Shown piece after piece: positions 1 to 7,347 of a stretch of 64,000 nucleotides of DNA (position 1 is its first letter; every line of letters begins with the position of its first letter). The DNA is from Cyclobacteriaceae bacterium (lineage in GTDB: Bacteria; Bacteroidota; Bacteroidia; Cytophagales; Cyclobacteriaceae). The DNA is taken from the NCBI GenBank assembly GCA_016787665.1, contig JAEUUC010000009.1, positions 381,744 to 445,743 on the forward strand, in the 5' to 3' direction. The notes below the pieces were generated by a model. That model had not been told where the DNA came from. It did no database searches and saw nothing but the letters and a program-made list of their open reading frames with translations. Both the position numbers and the translations under genes were made by a program.

Positions 1-178
1 CCGTAATGCCCGTCAGGTAGATTTTTTCAATCCGAAAGGCATCCGCGGTGCGAAAGGCCGAGCCCACGTTATGCAGACTGCGGATGTTATCGAGCACCAG
101 GCAGACGGGAATCTTAGCCGCGCCTTTAAACTGATCGACCGAAAGCCGGTTAAGTTCGTCCAGTTGAAGTTTTTTCAC
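1..178 (-). CDS. SpoU/TrmH-family RNA 2'-O-methyltransferase, N-terminal part
   Basis: This is the first 59 codons of a gene that runs off the left edge. The visible protein contains LVLDNIRSLHNVGSAFRTAD, the N-terminal SpoU/TrmH motif, with the conserved Asn and Arg used for S-adenosylmethionine-dependent ribose methylation of tRNA or rRNA. Only motif 1 is visible, so the RNA target cannot be named. I chose a GTG start at 178 because it overlaps the stop of the upstream membrane-protein gene (GTGA). No ATG fits, and the protein reads VKKLQLDELNR from there. The overlap suggests translational coupling with the two genes upstream. Confidence 0.8.
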   Translation of the reverse strand, partial: MKKLQLDELNRLSVDQFKGAAKIPVCLVLDNIRSLHNVGSAFRTADAFRIEKIYLTGIT

Positions 179-801
179 CCGGGCAAGTTGGTGGCTGGCA
201 GAGGTTTTTCCAACTCGTCAATCAGTTCTTTCAACTGCGCGAGACAAACACCATAGGAGATTCGGTACAGCCACCGCGCCAGCAGCCAGCACAGGGGCGT
301 GGCGATGATCAAAAATACCACCAGGATGGCCACGACAACCGGCTTCTGAATAAACGCTTCCGGATCAGCGCCTGCCGAAGCACCGCCCATCAAGAAGCCC
401 GCGGCCCCGGCAATTGGATAAATAAATAAAGCCGTGCGCTCCTGAAAACGGATGTTGGAGGTGATGAATGTATAGGTATGAGTCAAAACGGATTTCAGAT
501 CACTTTCCACCGGAAACTCGGCTTTGATTTTGCGGTACATGTTGAAGTTCGTGACGAAGAAGAAAATGTATCCGACAATCGTTGCTGCAAGCCCCAGCTT
601 CACCAACATTTGATCGAAAAGAAAAAACAAAACGATAAACCCGATCAGAAACACAACCGAGAACAAGGTTGTAATTTTGTAGGCCTCTTTCAACTTGGCC
701 ACCGGGTGCTTCGATTTGATGGCCCATGGATTAAGCGGAGATGGCCTGGCCACTTCCAGCTTCTCCACCTCCAGTTTTTTCCAAACGTCTTGCAGATTCA
801 T
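175..801 (-). CDS. Integral membrane protein encoded with an ECF sigma factor
   Basis: This 208-residue protein has about four hydrophobic segments, two near residues 45-85 and two near 125-180, and a charged cytoplasmic N-terminus. Its ATG overlaps the TGA of the upstream ECF sigma gene (ATGA), and its own stop overlaps the next start. Such placement is typical of anti-sigma or sigma-modulating membrane proteins in Bacteroidota. I see no zinc-binding HxxxCxxC anti-sigma motif and no known domain, so the anti-sigma role is inferred from position only. Confidence 0.7.
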   Translation of the reverse strand: MNLQDVWKKLEVEKLEVARPSPLNPWAIKSKHPVAKLKEAYKITTLFSVVFLIGFIVLFFLFDQMLVKLGLAATIVGYIFFFVTNFNMYRKIKAEFPVESDLKSVLTHTYTFITSNIRFQERTALFIYPIAGAAGFLMGGASAGADPEAFIQKPVVVAILVVFLIIATPLCWLLARWLYRISYGVCLAQLKELIDELEKPLPATNLPG

Positions 802-1283
802 AATTGATTTCTGAGTTTCTGCGTCAGTGATTCCTTCGAACGGTGTAACCGCACCGCCACATTATTCTTCGTTAGACCGGAAATCGTGCTGATCTCGTCA
901 TTATCATATCCATCCAGATGCAGCGTAACGATCATGCGATCGACTTCGTGAAGCGCCCGAATGGCCTGGTACAACGCTTCGGTGGCCTCCTGTCGCTCAT
1001 GTGGATCGGCTACTCCCCCAATGCGCTCGAGGTTCTCTACACGGTCCACCGGGGCTGGCCTGCGTTTGAATGTGAGCACCGTATTTAAACTGACCCGGTA
1101 TAGCCAGGTCGAAAATTTCGATCGACCGTCAAATCGCGGGTACGATTTCCAGGCCTGAAACACAATTTCCTGAAAAAGGTCCTTCTCATCCTCGGGATCA
1201 TTCACATACAGGCGGATGACCTTGAAAATGATCCCCCGGTTTTGGTCGATATGCGCGGTGAACTCCTCCCTCAATACAGGCAT
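798..1283 (-). CDS. ECF-type RNA polymerase sigma factor
   Basis: The protein has the sigma-70 region 2 core (DPEDEKDLFQEIVFQAWKSY, then STWLYRVSLN) and region 4 with a helix-turn-helix (DNDEISTISGLTKNNVAVRL). It would direct RNA polymerase to a small regulon. The start at 1283 (MPVLREEFTAH) gives 161 residues and fits family length. An in-frame ATG at 1343 would add 20 residues (MAAGAITLES...) that look unlike the family. The gene is first in a three-gene overlapping operon with a membrane protein and an RNA methylase, so the membrane protein is the likely modulator. Confidence 0.88.
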   Translation of the reverse strand: MPVLREEFTAHIDQNRGIIFKVIRLYVNDPEDEKDLFQEIVFQAWKSYPRFDGRSKFSTWLYRVSLNTVLTFKRRPAPVDRVENLERIGGVADPHERQEATEALYQAIRALHEVDRMIVTLHLDGYDNDEISTISGLTKNNVAVRLHRSKESLTQKLRNQL

Positions 1284-1447
1284 GGTTTCGATGCCGGTAG
1301 TATAACCCGCCACCGATTCTAAAGTTATTGCGCCTGCAGCCATCTACGCTCGATCTGAGTAATAAGTGGCCGGACAACCGAAAAAATTACGCCCACAGAT
1401 CAATTTTTTGTAATTACCCTTGGGTTTACGCTACCAATAGGGCATTA

Positions 1448-1723
1448 ATGAGCCATATGACTGTAGAAAAAAGACCTGTCGTTGACCGAACCCATTCATT
1501 CAACCGTGTGGGGTACGTGGCGTTTTTGCTGCTAGCGGCTTACTTTGCCATACTGAAAAACGATTGGGGTAGTGCGGTGAGTAATTTAGGGATCGGCCTG
1601 ATTTTCGACCCGTTCGATCACCGCGTCTCGTGGGGCAACCGGCCGCGTTTTCAGCAGATTTGGCTACTTACGCATGTTGCGCTGGTCGTAGTCCTGTTGA
1701 TTGTTATTCTATTTCGAAGTTGA
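1448..1723 (+). CDS. Small two-helix membrane protein
   Basis: This is a 91-residue protein (88 if the next ATG at 1457 is used). It has two predicted membrane helices, one at about residues 20-35 and one close to the C-terminus, separated by a loop containing FDPFDHRVSW. The open frame extends back to 1328, but the extra N-terminus is not membrane-like and overlaps the divergent sigma-gene region, so the inner start is preferred. I recognise no function. It converges on the secreted-protein gene to its right across an inverted-repeat element. Confidence 0.55.
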   Translation: MSHMTVEKRPVVDRTHSFNRVGYVAFLLLAAYFAILKNDWGSAVSNLGIGLIFDPFDHRVSWGNRPRFQQIWLLTHVALVVVLLIVILFRS

Positions 1724-1725
1724 AA

Positions 1726-1826
1726 AAAGAGGCTGCCTCAAAAAGGCAAGGTGTTGTCAGGTTGAGTCCGGTCATTATTGGACTCATGCTTACACCATTG
1801 AACCTACCTTTGAGACAGCCTCTTTG
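1726..1826. mobile_element. MITE-like element or bidirectional hairpin with insertion-sequence-type inverted ends
   Basis: The left end AAAGAGGCTGCCTCAAA and the right end TTTGAGACAGCCTCTTT are inverted copies with one mismatch, about 100 bp apart. Inside is a second stem, GAGTCC...GGACTC. There is no room for a transposase. GAGGCTG(T/C)CTCAAA ends recall terminal repeats of DDE insertion sequences, from memory rather than a search. The element lies between convergent genes, so it may now act as a bidirectional terminator. I see no clear target-site duplication. Confidence 0.5.
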
Positions 1827-1849
1827 AATAAACCAAAACTTCTAAGCCC

Positions 1850-2248
1850 TCAATTCGCTGCTACGGCACTGCTGCCAACCGAAAGCTTTACAATGGCTCC
1901 CTTCTTTTTGTGATTCAGTGTGGCACTGAGCACGAGCGAGTAATCGCCCGCAGGCACGTTCGAATCTACGGTAATCGTGGCCACCGTGGTATCAACCAGG
2001 CCGGATTCGGGTGAATAGCTCACGGCAATGCCGGGTACAGCCGGGCTCATTAATCCGAACGAAGCCGCTGCACGCCCGTAGCCCTTGGAGCGTAACACCA
2101 GCACATTGATCTGTTTGTTTTCTCCGGGCTTCACCGAAAGATGATTCTCCGACACGTCCACTTTAAACTCGGTACGCGGCACTTCCAGTGTTTGGCCGAA
2201 TGTTAACAGGGCAGCCAGCACAAAAATTAAGGTAAGGGTTGTTTTCAT
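1850..2248 (-). CDS. Small secreted protein of unknown function
   Basis: The 132-residue protein begins with a signal peptide (MKTTLTLIFVLAALLTFGQ) followed by a beta-rich sequence. VDSNVPAGDYSLVLSATLNH and the earlier KPGENKQINVLVLRS resemble NEW3/COG1470-type immunoglobulin-like folds found in envelope proteins. The open frame extends to 2392, but the signal peptide fixes the start at 2248. No catalytic motif is visible. A periplasmic or outer-membrane-associated role is inferred from the signal peptide alone. Confidence 0.6.
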   Translation of the reverse strand: MKTTLTLIFVLAALLTFGQTLEVPRTEFKVDVSENHLSVKPGENKQINVLVLRSKGYGRAAASFGLMSPAVPGIAVSYSPESGLVDTTVATITVDSNVPAGDYSLVLSATLNHKKKGAIVKLSVGSSAVAAN

Positions 2249-2388
2249 CGTAATTGAATTTTTACATCCAAGACGAAAAGTCAGCGGGTTTGTGTTCGGA
2301 TAAGCCGGGCTTTGGGGCGATTGACTATGTTTTTGGCGCGGAGGGCAAAGCGTGGGGCAGACGGCTACCTGGCTGGGGCAAACGGAGA

Positions 2389-3342
2389 TCAACTCAATTC
2401 CATCATGTTCCGCAATTGGCTGATTTTTTCCATCACCTCCCGCCCTTTGGGTCGCGAAACAGGAATTGAAAAATCGGAGCCATTGATTTTGAGTTTATAA
2501 CCATTCGTATTCCCGCTAATGGCCCCGATGGCGTTAATGTTTACAATGTAGGACCGGTGGCACCGGAGCATGAATGAGTTATTCAGCTGACTCTCGAGGT
2601 TTTTCAGGTTCACGCGCAGCAATTTCTTTTGAAGTACCTCTTGTTCGCGCCAAACCACGGTGGCGTAGTTATCATCCGCTTCAATGTAGAGCAAATCCGG
2701 AAGGTTGAGGGTGAGACTTTCGCTGGTGTCCGAATATAACGTAATCGGGTTAGCACCGCGGACGGATTCGCGCTTTAAGGACTGAATCTTCTGCAGCTCC
2801 TGATTGGTACGAATAGCTTCCTCGAGGTTCTGCTGCAACAGCCTGGCCCGCAGGAACAAGGTTGTTAGTGTTATGGGAATAATGCCCTTAATCAGCACTT
2901 GTTTACTGGCATGCACGGCAATGGTGGTCCAAGCCATCTCTGCCGGGCAGAAGAATATCTTTTCAATAATCGTAGCCAGAATCCAAATGAGCAGCAGGTG
3001 CACCAGATTCAGCACGATATACTTCCATACGTTCCAGGCAACCGGATCCATCCAGGCGGGAAGTAAACGTGGCAGCACCAAAATGTTAAAGGACAGCACA
3101 GCAAGCGTAATCGATCCGTGCAGCCACTCCAGTTCATTGGCAAAGGGCAATTCGGACTCCGTCTTGAACAGGTAGAGAAAAAGGGTAACAAAGCCGCTGA
3201 TAGCAACCACCAGCACGGCATTCTTTCGGTCATCGTTGAGGTAGAAAGGAAAAGGCGCGTTCAGCAAATCCTTCAGGCGGTTGGGCCTCTCCCCCACGTC
3301 CGTGGTCAATACTCGTGAATCAACTGCGTTGCTTCCGTTCAT
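2389..3342 (-). CDS. Membrane-anchored LytTR-family transcriptional regulator
   Basis: The 317-residue protein has four predicted membrane helices at about residues 40-165, a short coiled stretch (LQQNLEEAIRTNQELQKIQS), and a C-terminal LytTR DNA-binding domain at about 205-310. Typical LytTR elements are DLLYIEADDNYATV, MLRCHRSYIVNINAI and GSDFSIPVSR. There is no receiver domain, so it is a direct membrane-linked regulator rather than a classical response regulator. The signal is unknown. No partner kinase adjoins it, although a kinase-like protein lacking an ATPase domain lies about 1.2 kb away. Confidence 0.85.
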   Translation of the reverse strand: MNGSNAVDSRVLTTDVGERPNRLKDLLNAPFPFYLNDDRKNAVLVVAISGFVTLFLYLFKTESELPFANELEWLHGSITLAVLSFNILVLPRLLPAWMDPVAWNVWKYIVLNLVHLLLIWILATIIEKIFFCPAEMAWTTIAVHASKQVLIKGIIPITLTTLFLRARLLQQNLEEAIRTNQELQKIQSLKRESVRGANPITLYSDTSESLTLNLPDLLYIEADDNYATVVWREQEVLQKKLLRVNLKNLESQLNNSFMLRCHRSYIVNINAIGAISGNTNGYKLKINGSDFSIPVSRPKGREVMEKISQLRNMMELS

Positions 3343-3430
3343 GGCATTAAAACTGGGAAAAATGCCCTCAGGTTTCAGGCAAATTGAGATTTGCGGGGTG
3401 AATTGTCTCGTTTAGGGGTGAACTACGCGG

Positions 3431-4135
3431 CTATGCCCTGATCAACTGAACGAATCCTTTTTGAAATGCCTGCTGGCGAAGATTTTCCAGATGAGCAAAA
3501 ACAGCCGGGTTCAAGGGTTGAATGCGGAGGAGTAACCTTTTCAAAATGGGGTGCAGGGCGAAGAAACTTTCTTCAATGCTTACCCCTTGTAACAGCGCGT
3601 TTTCCTCGCCCCGAGCCCGGTCAGCGTCCAAATCCTCCACGTCATCCAGAAACAGGATGAGCGGCATAAAGCTCTCCCACAGCTGGCGCACGTGGGCATA
3701 GTCGGATGAAACAAAACCTGTGGCGTACAGAAACGTATTGGCCCGGTTCAGGGCGGTATACTCAGCCGGGATGATTTCAAAGGGTCTGAAAACAAGCTCC
3801 CGTTCGACCTCGTCAACGTGCTCAACGGTAAAACCCCGCTCAAAAAGCCGGCAACGACAATTAACTAAATGCTCCGTCCAGGAGATCTCGTGAAACTCAA
3901 ATTTTGCCACACTGTCAAGAACACCCTCAGCCACCAGCAGGTGTTTTTCATCCAAGACCCGCTCGGAAGTCACTCCGCTTTTCAAAAGCAAGTCATAAAA
4001 CAGCGGCATAAAATAATAACCCGGACTTGGCGGGAGATATTCTTGCCGTTTCTTCCAGTAGGCATTGCCAACGGGCACCGCCCGATCGAAAAGTAGGGCG
4101 ACTGACGGATGAAGTGACGCTGAAGATAAAATCAA
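3431..4135 (-). CDS. Uncharacterised helical protein with a DDVEDLDADRARG motif
   Basis: I do not recognise this protein of up to 234 residues. It appears all-helical and soluble. The most distinctive segment is FLDDVEDLDADRARGEENA at about residues 162-180, reminiscent of the Asp-rich motifs of isoprenoid synthases (phytoene/squalene synthases: DxxxD followed by an Arg-Gly). I see no other clear family signature. The frame opens with TTG at 4135 and has no early ATG, so the true N-terminus is uncertain; a GTG lies 19 codons in. A 59-codon ORF and a strong hairpin lie just upstream on the same strand. Confidence 0.5.
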   Translation of the reverse strand: MILSSASLHPSVALLFDRAVPVGNAYWKKRQEYLPPSPGYYFMPLFYDLLLKSGVTSERVLDEKHLLVAEGVLDSVAKFEFHEISWTEHLVNCRCRLFERGFTVEHVDEVERELVFRPFEIIPAEYTALNRANTFLYATGFVSSDYAHVRQLWESFMPLILFLDDVEDLDADRARGEENALLQGVSIEESFFALHPILKRLLLRIQPLNPAVFAHLENLRQQAFQKGFVQLIRA

Positions 4136-4154
4136 AGTGAGTTTAATTTGGAGG

Positions 4155-4184
4155 AGATACCTGCTGGATTTCCAACAGGTATCT
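4155..4184 (-). terminator. 13-bp hairpin between two leftward genes
   Basis: AGATACCTG(C)TGG and CCA(A)CAGGTATCT form a 13-pair stem with a four-base loop; as minus-strand RNA the one mismatch becomes a G-U pair. There is no U-tract, so it may be a processing or attenuation hairpin rather than a full terminator. It separates the 59-codon ORF from the 234-residue gene. Confidence 0.5.
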
Positions 4185-4198
4185 GCTCTTCTGAACGA

Positions 4199-4378
4199 CT
4201 ACCACTCCCACCAGGCAAATGTCTCATCCCGGGCCTCGAGCACTTTATCCGACTTTTGTGCATAGCCTGAGACAATTTCTTTGAGGCCTTCGATGATTGT
4301 TTTGCGCTCTTCAGCTGGCAGTTTTGACAAAGCCGCAAGGGCGAGGTCAACTTTGTTTGTGTTGTAGATGACTTCCAT
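4199..4378 (-). CDS. Small 59-residue protein ending in WWEW
   Basis: The ORF starts at ATG 4378 (MEVIYNTNKVDLALAALSKL) and ends with FAWWEW and a TAG stop. The first two thirds is an amphipathic helix; the tail is acidic and aromatic. An upstream extension to 4483 lacks a convincing start. A perfect 9-bp inverted repeat lies 22 bp before the ATG and a 13-bp hairpin follows the stop, so the gene is framed by structured signals. I recognise no family. A leader-core layout (peptide precursor) is possible but unproven. Confidence 0.45.
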   Translation of the reverse strand: MEVIYNTNKVDLALAALSKLPAEERKTIIEGLKEIVSGYAQKSDKVLEARDETFAWWEW

Positions 4379-4400
4379 AGATGAGTTGTTAGGTTTATTC

Positions 4401-4421
4401 CCCTTTGAACCGTTCAAAGGG
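4401..4421. promoter_or_regulatory. Perfect inverted repeat upstream of the 59-residue ORF
   Basis: CCCTTTGAA-CCG-TTCAAAGGG is a perfect 9-bp inverted repeat with a three-base centre, 22 bp before the ATG at 4378. It could be an operator for a dimeric regulator or a 5' untranslated hairpin. Confidence 0.4.
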
Positions 4422-4535
4422 CGAGCAAAGAAAACGGTAACACAACTTTCAAGCCGTGCATAATAAAAAATAAACTTACACACATATTACACGTAAATAG
4501 GAAATGCAGGTGAGTTCTTGTCACTTTCGGCATTC

Positions 4536-5417
4536 ATGAATTTACCAGAAGAGTCGAGTCAGCGGAGGGCTTTATCCAATACTGTGTATTGGGTTGTACT
4601 GGGAATTATTCTGGTATACTTGGCCGCTTACGTTACATTTGGCCACTGGCCTGTCGTTAAACTTAATCGGTTTGACACGTTAGTCCCTTTTTTATTGCTT
4701 TTTGCTGCCGCAGCGGGAATCGTGCTCAATCGCTTGGGTTATTGGAGTATTTCCCGGTGGATTTTTCTGGCCTCCTGGTTACTGTTGGTAACTATTCTCC
4801 CGCCTCTCCTGATCGGTGTCACCACCGGGTCATACGTTGTGCATCCCGTGTTGTGTATCATGTCGAGTTTAATGGTACAGTTGTTTTTCTCTTTCTATCG
4901 AAATCGGGTTGCGTATATAACCTTTCTTACCATCTCATTATTGTCGACACTTTTTTCATTCGACTTTTTAGTCCTTTTTGATGATGCCAATCAATACCTC
5001 AATCTGCCGCTTAAACGAGCACAGATCACCACGATTTTCGTGATGTGCTGGGTTTTCATCAACCTCACGTTGATGTACGTCTACCGCATTAACTGGAAAA
5101 CCTACAAGGCGCTGCAGCAAAAGAATGAGGAGATCGCGCGGCTTAATGCCGACCTGGAGAAGCGTGTCGATGAGCGTACGCAACAACTGAAAGAACGGAA
5201 CGAGCGCCTCCGCGCCTATGCCTTCATGAATGCGCACGTGGTGCGTGCTCCGCTCAGTCGCATATTAGGTTTGGTGAACCTATTGAACAACCCCCAGCAT
5301 GACCCGAAGGAAGAAACACGCATCAAAAATTACCTGGACGAGTCGGCCCGACAGTTGGATGAAGTAATTCGTGGGGCATCAAGCCAGTTAGAAAAGAATA
5401 CGGACGAAGATAGTTAG
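4536..5417 (+). CDS. Histidine-kinase-like membrane protein lacking the ATPase domain
   Basis: The 293-residue protein has six predicted membrane helices (about residues 15-185), a coiled coil (LNADLEKRVDERTQQLKERN), and a HisKA-like segment, NAHVVRAPLSRILGL, that keeps the H-box histidine. It ends about 60 residues later, so the usual HATPase_c domain is absent. The stop is a normal TAG, and the convergent SDR gene begins there, so nothing downstream could supply the domain. The start is ATG 4536; the frame also opens at TTG 4518. It may be a phosphorylatable dimerisation partner or a decayed kinase. Confidence 0.72.
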   Translation: MNLPEESSQRRALSNTVYWVVLGIILVYLAAYVTFGHWPVVKLNRFDTLVPFLLLFAAAAGIVLNRLGYWSISRWIFLASWLLLVTILPPLLIGVTTGSYVVHPVLCIMSSLMVQLFFSFYRNRVAYITFLTISLLSTLFSFDFLVLFDDANQYLNLPLKRAQITTIFVMCWVFINLTLMYVYRINWKTYKALQQKNEEIARLNADLEKRVDERTQQLKERNERLRAYAFMNAHVVRAPLSRILGLVNLLNNPQHDPKEETRIKNYLDESARQLDEVIRGASSQLEKNTDEDS

Positions 5418-6196
5418 CTGCTTCGCTGGCTCGCCAGATTTTTCTTGATTTTCATCATGATGGCGCTGGGCGTGATGCGCGGCAACTGTGAGATAAACCA
5501 GTTGTTAAAACCCACGATCTTTTTTCCTGTGCCGGTAAGCAGCAACTGCACGCCTTGCTCCGCCACGGCTGCGGGGCTAACCGGCTGATTGGCTTTGTAG
5601 GCGTTTGTCTTCCACATGGCCTCAGTATTAAATGCAGTATCTACCGGGCCGGGGCAAAGCGTAGTAACCACTACACCGGTGCCTTCCAACTCAGCGGTCA
5701 GCGTCTCGGAGAAGGCGAGTACAAATGATTTGGTTGCCGAGTACACTGAATAATAAGGAAACGGCAGGAACGAAAGCAACGAAGCCACATTCAGGATGCG
5801 GCCGCGCTTTTGCACGAGCATGTCCTGCAAGAAGTATTTCGACAAGGCCACCACCGTGGATACATTCAACTGAATCATGCTCAGTTCCGCCTCAAGGTCG
5901 GTATCGCTAAACGATCCATATACGCCAACGCCTGCATTGTTCACCAGCATGGTGACGTCCAGCCCGCGTTGCCGTACCTTTTCGTACAAGGTTTGAGCTG
6001 CCTGCGGCTGACCAAGATCACAAGGGAAAATATGGACCTGAATGCCATCGCGGGCTTCCAGTTCCCGCTTAAGGGCTTCTAATTTTGTTGCGCTGCGCGC
6101 CACCAAAACCAGGTTGAATTTACGTGCTGAAAGTAGCCGGGCCATTTCGTAGCCGATGCCGGAGCTTGCCCCGGTGATTAAAATGAGATCATTCAT
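5414..6196 (-). CDS. Short-chain dehydrogenase/reductase (SDR)
   Basis: A classical 260-residue SDR. It has the NAD(P)-binding TGASSGIG at residues 8-15, the NNAG motif near 86-89, catalytic Ser139 and the Tyr152-x3-Lys156 pair (YSATK), and LCPGPVDTAF after the active site. Its closest style is the DltE/YqjQ group of SDRs acting on carbonyl or hydroxyl groups. The substrate cannot be named. It begins 3 bp after the DUF2141 gene ends, so the two are likely co-transcribed. Its stop overlaps that of the convergent kinase-like gene. Confidence 0.9.
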   Translation of the reverse strand: MNDLILITGASSGIGYEMARLLSARKFNLVLVARSATKLEALKRELEARDGIQVHIFPCDLGQPQAAQTLYEKVRQRGLDVTMLVNNAGVGVYGSFSDTDLEAELSMIQLNVSTVVALSKYFLQDMLVQKRGRILNVASLLSFLPFPYYSVYSATKSFVLAFSETLTAELEGTGVVVTTLCPGPVDTAFNTEAMWKTNAYKANQPVSPAAVAEQGVQLLLTGTGKKIVGFNNWFISQLPRITPSAIMMKIKKNLASQRSS

Positions 6197-6199
6197 GGG

Positions 6200-6622
6200 T
6201 TATCGCAGATTAATTTTGACAATCGTTTCCAGATTCGCCTCCACGCGGAATTGGGCATCTGAGAAGGAAGGCGGACCTAACCGGATGCGGGCATCGTTGG
6301 AGAAGCCGATGGGCTCCTGGGGTAAGCCGATGAAGTTGGTTTTTAGATCTTTGTTTTTGTCAACGTCTTGAAAGACGGCCGCACCATACGTTCCGGCAGG
6401 CACCTGCGTTAACCGGAATTCCATGCGTGTAGCGATAACCCGAATTTCCATGCCACGCTCTTGCTTCCCCACTTTTGGAAAGTTTGCTTCCTTGAAAACA
6501 CCGGCCGACAACTCTCCGCCTTTTTTGATGTCGATGCCTTCCACCTGAAAGAGCACCGTGCCCGTTTGCGCCCACACCGGCAGGGCCAGTGCCAGGGCCA
6601 GAAATGTTGATGTTAATTTCAT
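6200..6622 (-). CDS. DUF2141-family secreted protein
   Basis: The 140-residue protein has a cleavable signal peptide (MKLTSTFLALALALPVWAQ) and a beta-sandwich domain with the DUF2141 hallmarks: VPAGTYGAAVFQDVDKNKDL, then GLPQEPIGFSNDA. The DxNxNxxLDxN-like acidic run may bind calcium, by family analogy. The function of DUF2141 is unknown. An inverted repeat lies just before its start codon, and it forms a two-gene unit with the SDR. Confidence 0.85.
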   Translation of the reverse strand: MKLTSTFLALALALPVWAQTGTVLFQVEGIDIKKGGELSAGVFKEANFPKVGKQERGMEIRVIATRMEFRLTQVPAGTYGAAVFQDVDKNKDLKTNFIGLPQEPIGFSNDARIRLGPPSFSDAQFRVEANLETIVKINLR

Positions 6623-6625
6623 ATG

Positions 6626-6647
6626 CTTTGCTTTTGTGAAAGCAAAG
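6626..6647. promoter_or_regulatory. Inverted repeat immediately upstream of the DUF2141 start
   Basis: CTTTGCTTT-TGTG-AAAGCAAAG is a perfect 9-bp stem with a four-base loop ending 3 bp before the ATG at 6622. It may be an operator or a hairpin affecting ribosome access. The CACCTTTG read on the minus strand across its outer arm resembles a -7 box. Confidence 0.4.
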
Positions 6648-6699
6648 GTGCCGCGGCCAACCGGGCCGCAACGTTAACATTTGTTTAGAAATGGCGAGG

Positions 6700-7281
6700 T
6701 TAGACCAATTTTTTCAGGCGGCTTAAATGCACTGGGCTTACCCCCAGGTACGAGGCGATCATGTGCTGGGGCACCCGGTTGTGGATGTTGGGAAACACCT
6801 TGGTGATGTTCTCGTAGCGCTGGGCTGGCGTGTACAAGTACTGATTCTTCAACCGGCTATCGAAGTACACAAAGTAATACTCGGCAATCAGTCGGCCCAG
6901 TCGATCGCCTTGGCGTAAGTGGGCATATCCCCATTCAATGGCCGGCCGGGGCAGCACCACTACTTCGGTTTGTTCCACCGCCTGAATGCTGTTGGTGGCC
7001 GGAGTTTGCGCCATGAAGCTGGTGTAATCGCAAATGAACTGGTTTTCGAGGGAGAAGTGGATGGTATGTTCTTCCCCGGCATGGTCTACAATCACGCTGC
7101 GCGTGATTCCCGATACGAGGAAGAAAATCTCGTTTGCCACCGTGCCCTGTTCGCCCAGCCACGATTTGGCGGGAAAGGTCCTGGCGTGACAACGCGATAA
7201 AAATTCCGCTCCTTCCTGGTCGGTAATGGAAATCATTTGCCGAATGGCAGTAGCCATTGCGGTGGCGTGGATTTCTGTCAT
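6700..7281 (-). CDS. Crp/Fnr-family transcriptional regulator
   Basis: The 193-residue protein has an N-terminal cyclic-nucleotide-binding-like beta-barrel (about 20-120) and a C-terminal winged-helix end, HMIASYLGVSPVHLSRLKKL. The effector pocket lacks the Arg-Ser pair used by true CRP for cAMP, so the ligand is unknown. This short type is abundant in Bacteroidota. It lies 78 bp upstream of the DUF2141-SDR unit and 66 bp downstream of the DUF418 gene, all on the same strand, so it may control its neighbours; this is inference. Confidence 0.87.
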   Translation of the reverse strand: MTEIHATAMATAIRQMISITDQEGAEFLSRCHARTFPAKSWLGEQGTVANEIFFLVSGITRSVIVDHAGEEHTIHFSLENQFICDYTSFMAQTPATNSIQAVEQTEVVVLPRPAIEWGYAHLRQGDRLGRLIAEYYFVYFDSRLKNQYLYTPAQRYENITKVFPNIHNRVPQHMIASYLGVSPVHLSRLKKLV

Positions 7282-7347
7282 AATTCTTTAAACAGGCAGC
7301 AGAAGTTTTGGTTCAGCACGCGAGCCAAGGGGCATCCGATTCATTCA

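Noticed and set aside
2312..2500. Short plus-strand frames around 2254-2500
   Set aside because: They overlap the LytTR gene and the region before the secreted-protein gene, with no start signals or conserved features.
4133..4378. Possible TAG read-through joining the 59-codon ORF to the 234-residue gene (they are in the same frame)
   Set aside because: A 13-bp hairpin lies between them and the linking codons look non-coding. Other genes here, such as mutS, end normally in TAG, so amber recoding is unlikely.
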